From contig JAFUFS010000059.1 of assembly GCA_017469745.1 (NCBI GenBank), forward strand, positions 1-64,000: a DNA stretch of 64,000 nucleotides. Reading direction: 5' to 3'. A model generated the notes under the pieces. The model saw only the letters and a program-made list of their open reading frames with translations. It had not been told where the DNA came from and ran no database searches. Shown piece after piece: positions 55,405 to 63,153 of the stretch. The position numbers were made by a program, and so were the translations under genes. The DNA is from Bacteroidales bacterium (GTDB lineage Bacteria > Bacteroidota > Bacteroidia > Bacteroidales > UBA932). The first letter of the stretch is position 1; the number at the start of each line of letters is the position of its first letter.

Positions 55405-56433
55405 ATGTACAAGCAGCTTATCCGACCTATATTGTTCAAGCTTTCTCCGGAGAAGGCCCACGTCTTCACGCTCCGGATGCTTGGTGCGGTACGCAGGATT
55501 CCCCTTATCGGGAGGCTCCTGAGCTTCTTTTTCAGGTATGACGACCCATCCCTGAAGCGCAATCTTTTCGGTTTGGAATTCCCTAATCCAGTTGGCCTGG
55601 CGGCAGGAATCGACAAAAACGGCGATCATTACAATGAACTCGCCTGGTTCGGTTTCTCCTTCATAGAGATAGGTTCACTGACTCCTGAGCCTCAGGATGG
55701 CAATCCACGGCCAAGGCTTTTCCGTCTTCCGCAGGACAAGGCTCTCATCAACAGGATGGGAATCAACAACAAAGGAATGCTCCATGCCATCGGCAGGATA
55801 AAGTCGGACCCGCCCAAGACCATTCTCTGTGCCAGCATTGCCAAGAACAGTTCCTCTGCGTCGGACGGTGACATCGTAGCCGACTACAAGAAGGCTTTTT
55901 CCTACCTCTACGATTTTGTGGACATGTTCACAATCAATGTTTCCTGCCCCAACGTAGAGGGTTTGCAGCACCTTCAGGACGTCTCCTATCTCTCGGACAT
56001 CGTCGATCCTCTCCTTGACCTGAGGGTCTGCTACGACACCTACAGGCCCCTCCTCGTCAAGGTCTCACCTGACATCCCTCATGAAGAACTGGACGAGATC
56101 CTTAATTACTGCCTGCTTTCGGGCATTGACGGGATCGTTGCAGGGAACACTACCACTTCCCGTGAAGGGCTTACTACACCGCGCGAAAAGGTGGAAAAAA
56201 TAGGTAATGGTGGTCTCTCCGGAGCCCCTCTTTTCGAGCGTAGCCTAGCTCTTGTCCGCTATATCCATGAAAAAACGGAAGGACGCCTGCCAATAGTTGG
56301 CGTCGGCGGAATCATGACTGCAGAGCAGGCATCAGCGATGCTCCAGGCAGGTGCTTCCCTTATAGAAATCTGCACCGGATTCATCTATGAAGGCCCCGGG
56401 GCAGTTAAAAGGATACTCAAGAATTTGAAATAA
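55405..56433 (+). CDS. pyrD: Dihydroorotate dehydrogenase, class 2 architecture
   Basis: Oxidises dihydroorotate to orotate in pyrimidine synthesis. The 342-aa protein has the N-terminal helical membrane-association segment of class 2 (quinone-linked) enzymes (MYKQLIRPILFKLSPEKAHVFTLRML) and the class 2 core NPVGLAAGIDKNGDHYNELAWFGFSFIEIGSLTPEPQDGNPRPRLFRL. FMN-binding parts include GVGGI and GFIYEGPG. The position of the catalytic base, usually Ser in class 2 enzymes, is Cys181 (NVSCPN), as in class 1. No pyrK, which class 1B needs, lies nearby. The stop overlaps the cinA start (TAATG). Confidence 0.95.
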   Translation: MYKQLIRPILFKLSPEKAHVFTLRMLGAVRRIPLIGRLLSFFFRYDDPSLKRNLFGLEFPNPVGLAAGIDKNGDHYNELAWFGFSFIEIGSLTPEPQDGNPRPRLFRLPQDKALINRMGINNKGMLHAIGRIKSDPPKTILCASIAKNSSSASDGDIVADYKKAFSYLYDFVDMFTINVSCPNVEGLQHLQDVSYLSDIVDPLLDLRVCYDTYRPLLVKVSPDIPHEELDEILNYCLLSGIDGIVAGNTTTSREGLTTPREKVEKIGNGGLSGAPLFERSLALVRYIHEKTEGRLPIVGVGGIMTAEQASAMLQAGASLIEICTGFIYEGPGAVKRILKNLK

Positions 56434-57704
56434 TGACACAGGCTTCAATCTGTACGATCGGTGACGAGATCTTGATAGGACAGATCCTTGACACCAATTC
56501 ATCCATAATCGCAAGGACTCTCGAAGAGAACGGAGTGAAGGTAACTCGGATGCTGTCGATAGGAGACGACCATGACACCATCGTCAAAAACCTTCGCAAT
56601 GAATTGGAAAATAATAAGATAGTGATCTCCACCGGAGGTCTTGGTCCAACTAAGGATGACATCACGAAAGCCGCCCTGGCCGAGCTTTCCGGCAGCAGGG
56701 AGTACGTGATGAACGAGCCCCAGCTCGAGATCGTCCACAGGATCCTCAAAGCCCGCGGCCTGGATGTGCTTGACATCAACAGGGCCCAGGCGCTTGTTCC
56801 TGACACCTGTGAAGTTATTCCCAACCAGAAAGGCACCGCTCCCGTGATGGTGTTCCGCTTCCCTGAAGAAAGATTCGGCCACCCCGCGACCCTGTATTCC
56901 CTTCCCGGCGTGCCATTTGAGGCCATAGGAGCCCTTCCAGACGTGGTCAGTGACATAAGGGCCAACAATCCCCTTTCAGACATATTCCATAAGTGTGTAA
57001 TGGTGGCCGGAATGGCTGAATCCGCTCTCTCGAAGAAGATCGAGGCTTGGGAGGACAACCTTCCTGAAGACATGCATCTTGCTTACCTGCCCAACCAGCT
57101 TACGGGCGTAAGGCTCAGGCTTTCAATCTATGGCGGGAACCGTGAGGAAGAGGAAAAACGGATCGACGGGGAGTTCGCAAAACTCCGTCCGATTCTCGGC
57201 GACATGATCTATTCCTATCAGGATGACACCCTCCAGAATGCTCTCGGAGCCCTGTTCAGGGGCACAGGAATGACTCTCAGCGCTGCGGAATCATGCACCG
57301 GCGGCATGATCGCCTCCCTTATAACCTCAGTCCCCGGGGCTTCTGAATTTTTTCTCGGCTCCGTGACTTCCTATGCGATTGCTGTCAAGCAAAGGGTGCT
57401 CGATGTACACCCTGATGACATTATCTCATACGGAGTGGTCAGCTCCGAAGTGGCGGCGGCAATGGCAGACGGAGTCAGGAAGTTGACCGGCAGCACCTAT
57501 TCAGTGGCCACTACCGGTCTTGCAGGACCTGGCGGAGATGACAGGAATCCGGTCGGAACTGTCTGGATCGGCCTGTCCGGGCCCAACGGAACCACCACCC
57601 TCTCCAAGGTCTACAAGAATGACAGAAAGACGAATATCGAGAGATTCTCGTCAGCTGCGATCGATGCCCTGCGTCTTTTTATCCTGAAAGACTTAAATCA
57701 TTGA
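56433..57704 (+). CDS. cinA: CinA: competence/damage-inducible protein with NMN deamidase domain
   Basis: A two-domain, 423-aa protein: an N-terminal MoCF/COG1058 domain (about 1-170; ICTIGDEILIGQILDTNSSIIARTLEENG, STGGLGPTKDDITK, LPGVPFEAIGAL), which can act on ADP-ribose-type substrates, and a C-terminal nicotinamide mononucleotide amidase domain (about 260-423; LSAAESCTGGMIASLITSVPGASEFFLGSVTSYA, YSVATTGLAGPGGD, PVGTVWIGL). It recycles NMN in NAD metabolism; the competence link is historical. It begins on the last base of the pyrD stop codon (TAATG) and ends before a long palindromic terminator. Confidence 0.95.
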   Translation: MTQASICTIGDEILIGQILDTNSSIIARTLEENGVKVTRMLSIGDDHDTIVKNLRNELENNKIVISTGGLGPTKDDITKAALAELSGSREYVMNEPQLEIVHRILKARGLDVLDINRAQALVPDTCEVIPNQKGTAPVMVFRFPEERFGHPATLYSLPGVPFEAIGALPDVVSDIRANNPLSDIFHKCVMVAGMAESALSKKIEAWEDNLPEDMHLAYLPNQLTGVRLRLSIYGGNREEEEKRIDGEFAKLRPILGDMIYSYQDDTLQNALGALFRGTGMTLSAAESCTGGMIASLITSVPGASEFFLGSVTSYAIAVKQRVLDVHPDDIISYGVVSSEVAAAMADGVRKLTGSTYSVATTGLAGPGGDDRNPVGTVWIGLSGPNGTTTLSKVYKNDRKTNIERFSSAAIDALRLFILKDLNH

Positions 57705-57714
57705 TAAATAAATA

Positions 57715-57755
57715 ATGCAACATAAATGTTAAATATATTAACATTTATGTTGCAT
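57715..57755. terminator. Shared bidirectional terminator hairpin
   Basis: An 18-bp perfect inverted repeat (ATGCAACATAAATGTTAA at 57715-57732 and its complement at 57738-57755) with a 5-nt ATATA loop. It lies between convergent cinA and the dipeptidase gene. The flanks are A/T-rich, but there is no long uninterrupted T-run. Confidence 0.75.
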
Positions 57756-57774
57756 AATCTATTATTCTGAAGGG

Positions 57775-58740
57775 TTACTGCCTTAACGCACAGGAAATCA
57801 CATCATTAAATGCTCTGATGAAATTCCCACCGGCTATCTTCTCGATCTGGTCTTCGGAGTAGCCTCTGATTGTCAATTGGTCGAAAATCTTTGGAAGCTT
57901 TGAGATGTCTTCCATGCCCTCCGGCGTGATTTCGATGCCGTCATAATCGGTTCATATTCCGAAATGGTCGATGCCTCCGACCTTGACTGCATGGTCGATG
58001 TGATCGGCAATGTCCGACACCGACGGCATCCTCTCCTGATAGGAGTCCGAAAGGAATGCCGGATAGAAGTTGATCTGTATGACTCCCCCTTTGTCAGCCA
58101 TTGAACGTATCATGTCGTCGGTCATATTCCTTGGATGGCTGGCAAGTGCCCTGCAGCATGAATGGGTGGAGACTACCGGGGCCTTCGAGCATTTGATCAC
58201 GTCGTAGAAGGTATCATCCGAGACGTGGGCCACGTCCACGATCATCCCGAGGCGGTTCATCTCCTCGATCACTTCCCTTCCGAACGGGCTCAGACCATGC
58301 CAGCGACGTCCTTCAGCAGCTGCATCGGCGATTTCATTGTCACCGTTGTGCGTTAGGGTCATGTATCTGACACCAAAGCGGTAGTACATCCTAAGCAGTG
58401 ACAGAGACTTCTGGATCGGCGAACCGTTCTCCATGCCTATGAAGATTGAAATGAGTCCCCTGTCCTTGTTCCTCAAGGCTTCAGCGGGAGAGGTAGCCAG
58501 GGCTATGCTGTCCTTGTAAGTGTCCAGGGCATCATAGATCTTTCCCAGCATCTCGAGGGTGTATCTGGTGGACTCGTCAGGTGCCAGCTCGGCCGAAGTG
58601 TAAAGTGCAAAGAAGGAGGCATCTACGCCTCCTCTTTTAAGCTTGTCAATGTCTACGTGGCCACAGCCGCTTCCTGCACCGAGATCCAGCCCACGCATCA
58701 TCTGGGTGGGCGTATCACAATGGGAATCAAGTACAAACAT
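57775..58740 (-). pseudogene. Peptidase M19 (renal-type) dipeptidase interrupted by an in-frame TGA
   Basis: Zinc dipeptidase family. The frame runs from ATG 58740 through 262 codons to a TGA at 57952-57954, then continues without further stops for 58 codons to a natural TAA at 57775-57777. Together they give the expected length (about 320 aa) and a complete family alignment. Ligand and catalytic motifs seen are DSHCDT (H7, D9), GMENG (E104), VDVAHVSD (H172) and STHSCC (H193). The TGA replaces the first Gly after GIDHFGI in the conserved GIGTDYDG motif, one base from GGA. The conserved Asp in TDYDG lies just after it, so the truncated protein should be inactive. Downstream residues (GYSEDQIEKIAGGNFIRAF) are normal. 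A recent nonsense mutation or a sequencing error is most likely. Confidence 0.88.
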
Positions 58741-59666
58741 TATTGATGAATGACAGTTGCGTTCTGGATCTTATCTATCTTGATGACAGGATTTCCTGAA
58801 TATGTCACCTGGCTTCCCCTGCCCAGGTCGAACTCGATGTTCTCGCTCGGGGAGACATTGACGTCGGCACCGGTCACGCTAAGCACGGCAGATGAGACTT
58901 TGAGTCCTGCAGCTTCAACCTTGGCCGAGATGGCCTTTCCATTGACTAAGATCGATTCGGCAGAGCCAGTGAGGTTTGTCTTCGAAGAACCAGCGATGGT
59001 TTCGTCAACTTTCTTCTCGACCTTCGCATTGAGGTTGACTTCGGAAGAGCCGGCTGCGGAGATCAGCAGATTCTCAGCTGCACATTCCATGTCAATGGAG
59101 GACTTACCGTCTGCATTGACTGCGATGTCACCTTCTGATGTGACATTTGCTCCGGAGAGCTTGGCGTTCTTGGTAAGATTGATGTTGACAACCTTGGCCA
59201 CTACCTTCATCCCGCTTATCTTCGAGGCTCCGTTCAATGTCAGGGAGAAAGAGTCTCCGCTGAAATTAGGAGAGTTGAAGAATTCTGAATCATCATTAAG
59301 AGTCAAAGACTTAAGTGTAGGTAGGTAAACAATCGCTACAAGTGTAGGGTCGGCGGAATTGCGCCCTTTGTACTGTCTTTTGAGGTCCTTCGGAACGCTC
59401 TTTTCATCGAGGGAGATGTGAAGTGTTCCCGCTTTGACGTAGCACTCGACATAACTTTCAAGGGCATCGTCAACTGTAAGCTTGACACCGTAGGAATCGC
59501 TGGCCGAAGTGGAGACCTTGAATCCGTTTGAAGCTTCAATGGCGTCGAACGGAGAAAAATCGTGTTCGATTGTGCGGGTCTGAGAGAGACCTGCATAGGC
59601 TGAAGCAGCGAATAAGGTAATCACTGCCACAGTTTTGTAAATCAAAGCTTTCATATTCTTTATCAT
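58740..59666 (-). CDS. Exported DUF2807 (head GIN domain) protein
   Basis: A 308-aa protein with a signal peptide (about 1-28; start at Met1 or Met5, 59654) followed by two stretches of repetitive beta-helix-like sequence. It has the DUF2807 pattern DFSPFDAIEASNGFKVSTSASDSYGVKL, VYLPTLKSLTLNDDSEF, LTLNGASKISG and later Ser/Ala-rich repeats (LISAAGSSEVNLNAKV, ETIAGSSKTNLTGSAESILV). The family is common in Bacteroidota, is probably periplasmic or outer-surface, and has no proven function. Its stop overlaps the dipeptidase start by one base and it begins 10 bp after the ABC-F gene, so it is in one run with both. Confidence 0.88.
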   Translation of the reverse strand: MIKNMKALIYKTVAVITLFAASAYAGLSQTRTIEHDFSPFDAIEASNGFKVSTSASDSYGVKLTVDDALESYVECYVKAGTLHISLDEKSVPKDLKRQYKGRNSADPTLVAIVYLPTLKSLTLNDDSEFFNSPNFSGDSFSLTLNGASKISGMKVVAKVVNINLTKNAKLSGANVTSEGDIAVNADGKSSIDMECAAENLLISAAGSSEVNLNAKVEKKVDETIAGSSKTNLTGSAESILVNGKAISAKVEAAGLKVSSAVLSVTGADVNVSPSENIEFDLGRGSQVTYSGNPVIKIDKIQNATVIHQ

Positions 59667-59675
59667 TTACAGTTT

Positions 59676-61616
59676 CTATTCGTCTAACTTAAGCATCAGG
59701 CTTTCCCATTCGGCCGTTTTGGCATCGAGTTCACGCTTATACTCGAGGTAGCTCCTCGTGAGCTCCATGATGTCGTCGCCGGAAGAAGGATTCGCAAGGA
59801 TCTTCTCGATGTCCTTCATGGCCGCCTCGATTATTCCTATCTCTCCTTCAAGGAACTCGACCCGGTGCTTAATGCGCCTGATCTCCTTGGATTCGCTCCT
59901 CCGCTGCTCGAAGCTCTGTTTGGCCTGTTCTTTCTTCGCTCCCTCCGGGCTTTGAACCGTGCCGGCAGAGGCGGCAGGAAACCTTCTCTCAAGCTCCTGC
60001 AGGCTCTCTATCTTCCTCTTTTCCAGGAAGTCCTGGATACTTCCCAGGTGTTCCCTGACCTTGCCGTCGCGGAATTCATACATCTTGTCCACAAGGCCGT
60101 CCAGGAAATCCCTGTCATGTGACACAACAATCAACGTGCCATCGTAAGCCTTGAGAGCCTGCTTGAGAATTACCTTGGACTTGATGTCCATGTGGTTGGT
60201 CGGTTCATCGAGGGCCAGAAGGTTATAGGGCTGGAGCATGAATTTCGCCATGCCCAGGCGTGCACGCTCGCCTCCGGATAGGATGCTGACCTTCTTGTCT
60301 ATGTCTTCTCCCCTGAAGAGGAACTGAGCCAGGATGTCCCTTAGTTTAGTCCTGATGTCGCCGACGGCAATCCTTTCCAAGGTTTCCCAGACTGTCAGGC
60401 TTCCATCGAGGATATCCTCCTGGTTCTGAGCATAGTAGCCCATGCATACATTGTAGCCTGTCCTGGCCTCCCCTTCGAGCGGGGACAGTTCACCTGTTAT
60501 GACGCGCATCAGGGTTGTCTTGCCTTCTCCGTTGCGTCCGATCAAGGCAACCTTCTCCCCTCTTTTGACTTCTATGTCGGCACCTGTGAAAACCACTTTT
60601 CCGGGGTAGCCAGCTGTGAGGTTCGTGGACTTGAACACTATGTCTCCGGCCCTGGGAGAAGGAGGGAACTTCACAGTCAGGGTGACGTTGTCAGTTTCGT
60701 CTATCTCAATCCTGTCCAGTTTCTCGAGCTGCTTGATCCTGGACTGGACCTGATTGGACTTGGTGGCTTTGTAGCGGAACCTGTTGATGAAGTCCTCCGT
60801 CTTCTCGATCATCCTCTGCTGGTTCTCGTAGGCGGCTGTCTGCTGCTCGAGCCTCTCCTTCCTCAGTTCTATGTACTTGCTGTAAGGAACCTTGTAGTCG
60901 TGGATGTGTCCGAGCATGATCTCGACAGTCCTGTTCGTCACGTTGTCAAGGAACTTCCTGTCATGCGAAACAAGCAGCAGGGCTCCCCTGTAGGACTTAA
61001 GGTAATCTTCAAGCCACTCAATCGACTCTATGTCAAGGTGATTTGTCGGCTCGTCGAGCAGAAGGGCATCCGGAGAAGAGAGCAGGATCTTCGCAAGCTC
61101 GATCCTCATGTTCCATCCCTGGCTGAAAGTCTCGGTCCTGCGGCCGAAATCTGAATCCTTGAAGCCAAGGCCAAGGAGAGTCTTTTCTGCAAGCACTTCG
61201 AGCGGCTCGCTGTGCGTCATCGCCAGGCTGTCAGTGAGATCATTCAGGCGTGCGATCAGTTCAAGGTAGGAAGCTGATTCATAATCAGTCCTTTCTGCCA
61301 GCTGGAGATTTATTCCTTCGATCTCGTCGTTTATGGCATTGATGTGGTCGAAGGCAGTCAGGGCTTCCTCAAGAACAGTGCGGCCCTTGGAATGCTCCAT
61401 GATCTGCGGAAGGTAACCGATCCTCAGGTCATTGGGCATGTCCACTGACCCTGAGGTAGGATTCTGGAGGCCGCAGATAAGCTTCATTATCGTTGACTTG
61501 CCCGCACCATTCTTACCCACGAGTCCGATCTTGTCGGACCCGCTGATGTGGAAATCTATGTTGTCCAGCAGGGTAAATCCGCCGTAGGCTACAGTGAGCC
61601 CGTTAATGGAGATCAT
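59676..61616 (-). CDS. ABC-F family ATP-binding protein
   Basis: A soluble protein with two ATP-binding cassettes and no membrane domain, 646 aa. The first cassette has Walker A GKNGAGKST (34-42) and LLLDEPTNHLDIES. The interdomain linker (about 240-300; YIELRKERLEQQTAAYENQQRMIEKTEDFINRFRYKATKSNQ) is the ABC-F hallmark. The second cassette has GRNGEGKTT, the signature LSGGERARLGMAK and LALDEPTNHMDI. A C-terminal coiled coil (about 560-646) resembles that of Uup/YheS-type proteins. By family it acts on the ribosome in translation, not transport. The ATG overlaps the tatC stop by 4 bp. Confidence 0.93.
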   Translation of the reverse strand: MISINGLTVAYGGFTLLDNIDFHISGSDKIGLVGKNGAGKSTIMKLICGLQNPTSGSVDMPNDLRIGYLPQIMEHSKGRTVLEEALTAFDHINAINDEIEGINLQLAERTDYESASYLELIARLNDLTDSLAMTHSEPLEVLAEKTLLGLGFKDSDFGRRTETFSQGWNMRIELAKILLSSPDALLLDEPTNHLDIESIEWLEDYLKSYRGALLLVSHDRKFLDNVTNRTVEIMLGHIHDYKVPYSKYIELRKERLEQQTAAYENQQRMIEKTEDFINRFRYKATKSNQVQSRIKQLEKLDRIEIDETDNVTLTVKFPPSPRAGDIVFKSTNLTAGYPGKVVFTGADIEVKRGEKVALIGRNGEGKTTLMRVITGELSPLEGEARTGYNVCMGYYAQNQEDILDGSLTVWETLERIAVGDIRTKLRDILAQFLFRGEDIDKKVSILSGGERARLGMAKFMLQPYNLLALDEPTNHMDIKSKVILKQALKAYDGTLIVVSHDRDFLDGLVDKMYEFRDGKVREHLGSIQDFLEKRKIESLQELERRFPAASAGTVQSPEGAKKEQAKQSFEQRRSESKEIRRIKHRVEFLEGEIGIIEAAMKDIEKILANPSSGDDIMELTRSYLEYKRELDAKTAEWESLMLKLDE

Positions 61617-62419
61617 CCCTCGGAGACATTGGCCGGCAGGGTCTCCCCTTCCTCTTCAGGGCGCGGCTTGCAGCACAGGATACTGGCCTCGTAGAGAAGC
61701 AGCAGCGGTGCAGCTGCGATCATCATTGAGAAAGGATCTGCCGGAGTGATCAGGGCCGCGATGCAGAGAACGACCACGATCGCATGTTTGCGGTACTTTG
61801 TCAGGGTGTCCCTGTAGACGATGCCAAGCTTGTTGAGAATGACGATCACCGCAGGGAACTCGAACACGATTCCGAACGCCAGGATGCAGGAGGTGAACAG
61901 CGATATGTACGAATTGAGGGATATCGTGTTCACGATTGCATCACTGATCTTGTAACCGAGGAAGAAGTTGAGCGAGATCGGGACGATCAGGATGTAGCCG
62001 ATGTACAGGCCGAGGTAGAAAAGGAAAGACGCTGCGATGAAGACACCGCTGATGGTCTTTTTCTCATTCTGGTAAAGGGCCGGAGCGATGAACTTCCATA
62101 TCTCCCAGATAATGAACGGGAAAGACAGGATGAAGCCCAGCTGGAAGGCAACCTTCAGGTGGACGAAGAACTGGGTGGAAATCTCGAGATTCACCAGGTT
62201 CATGTTCAGGTCCATCTTGAAGAGCTTGTAGACCCAGAAGTCACTCCTCGTCGGTGCAAGGACCACGTCGTCGAAGACGAACTTCTTGAAGCAGAAGACG
62301 ATGACGCTTATTACGGTAATGGCAAGCAATGAGCGGAACAAGGTTCCCCTCAGAACTTCGAGATGGTCCCAGAAGGACATCTCAGCGCCATCCTGGAGCT
62401 TTTTCTCTTCTTCTGCCAC
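61613..62419 (-). CDS. tatC: Sec-independent protein translocase TatC
   Basis: The multi-spanning receptor subunit of the twin-arginine export system. It has 268 aa from a GTG at 62417-62419; an ATG at 62380 (MSFWDHLEVLRG) is an alternative that matches the usual TatC start. Six hydrophobic helices are visible, with the family signatures MSFWDHLEVLRGTLFRS, PFIIWEIWKFIAPALY and VFEFPAVIVILNKLGIV. It lies 4 bp after tatA and overlaps the ABC-F gene by 4 bp. No separate tatB is present, as in many Bacteroidota, so TatA probably serves both roles. Confidence 0.96.
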   Translation of the reverse strand: MAEEEKKLQDGAEMSFWDHLEVLRGTLFRSLLAITVISVIVFCFKKFVFDDVVLAPTRSDFWVYKLFKMDLNMNLVNLEISTQFFVHLKVAFQLGFILSFPFIIWEIWKFIAPALYQNEKKTISGVFIAASFLFYLGLYIGYILIVPISLNFFLGYKISDAIVNTISLNSYISLFTSCILAFGIVFEFPAVIVILNKLGIVYRDTLTKYRKHAIVVVLCIAALITPADPFSMMIAAAPLLLLYEASILCCKPRPEEEGETLPANVSEG

Positions 62420-62423
62420 AGTC

Positions 62424-62675
62424 CTACTTGTTGTATTCTTCCTTCTTCTCGATCTTGTCCGGGCTCTTGGCTGCGGAGTTGATGTCCTTGTCGATGTCTT
62501 CGATCTGCTTCTCGACTTCGTTCATGCCTTCCTTGAAACTCTTCATGCCTTTTCCAAGTCCATGCATGAGCTCAGGAATCTTCTTGCCACCGAAAAGGAG
62601 GAGAATAACGAGGGCGATGATGACGATCTGCCAGGGCCCTACGACACCTAATGGAATAAATGTAAGCATATTCAT
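62424..62675 (-). CDS. tatA: Sec-independent protein translocase TatA
   Basis: The pore-forming subunit of twin-arginine export, 83 aa. A single N-terminal transmembrane helix (about 13-28, [23 protein letters not shown]) has the conserved hinge FGGKKIPEL, an amphipathic helix follows ([18 protein letters not shown]), and the tail is charged. The start is Met1 or Met3 (62669). It is directly upstream of tatC. Confidence 0.95.
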   Translation of the reverse strand: MNMLTFIPLGVVGPWQIVIIALVILLLFGGKKIPELMHGLGKGMKSFKEGMNEVEKQIEDIDKDINSAAKSPDKIEKKEEYNK

Positions 62676-62703
62676 GAATATTAAAGGTTTCGATCTAAAT
62701 GTA

Positions 62704-63117
62704 TTACCTGTCTCCCATGTGGGAGCTTATTGCCTCTACGAGGGGTTCCGGACAACGCGTCGGATGACCGGTGGCCTTGCTGAGGAAGCCGAGTACGACC
62801 AGGCCTTCCGCACAGAGCACGCCGTCCTGGTTGTAAACAGCCTGCTTGATCCGAAGCTTGGCCAGGGGAACTTCTTCTATGGTAGCTACCACCTTGAGGT
62901 CGTCCCCCATCTTGGCCGGAAACTTATAGCGGCACTCAAGGGTGACCAAAGGAATGGTGACACCGTCCTCCTCGCATCTCTCGATCGGATAGCCGAACTC
63001 GCGCATCATGTTGTTGCGAGCGCACTCGAAGTACCGGATGTAATTCGAGTGATGGACTATGCTCATCTGGTCCGTTTCGTAGTATCTGACCGGGAAAAAT
63101 GTCTCGGAATATACCAT
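62704..63117 (-). CDS. Acyl-CoA thioesterase, 4HBT hot-dog family
   Basis: A 137-aa single-domain hot-dog protein. The active-site region is [25 protein letters not shown] (9-33), in which the Asp of ETDQM and the following His-His match 4-hydroxybenzoyl-CoA thioesterase/YbgC-like enzymes, and RVY-like MREFGYP follows. Substrates are probably short or medium acyl-CoAs. It lies between tatA and valS on the same strand with gaps of 28 and 36 bp. Confidence 0.9.
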   Translation of the reverse strand: MVYSETFFPVRYYETDQMSIVHHSNYIRYFECARNNMMREFGYPIERCEEDGVTIPLVTLECRYKFPAKMGDDLKVVATIEEVPLAKLRIKQAVYNQDGVLCAEGLVVLGFLSKATGHPTRCPEPLVEAISSHMGDR

Positions 63118-63153
63118 AACAAAAAAGTTAGTACCTAAAACTATTATGTTGCA

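Noticed and set aside
57952..57954. Reassigned or selenocysteine-coding TGA in the dipeptidase
   Set aside because: TGA ends other genes in this window, the replaced residue is glycine rather than cysteine, and no SECIS-like hairpin was apparent just after it.
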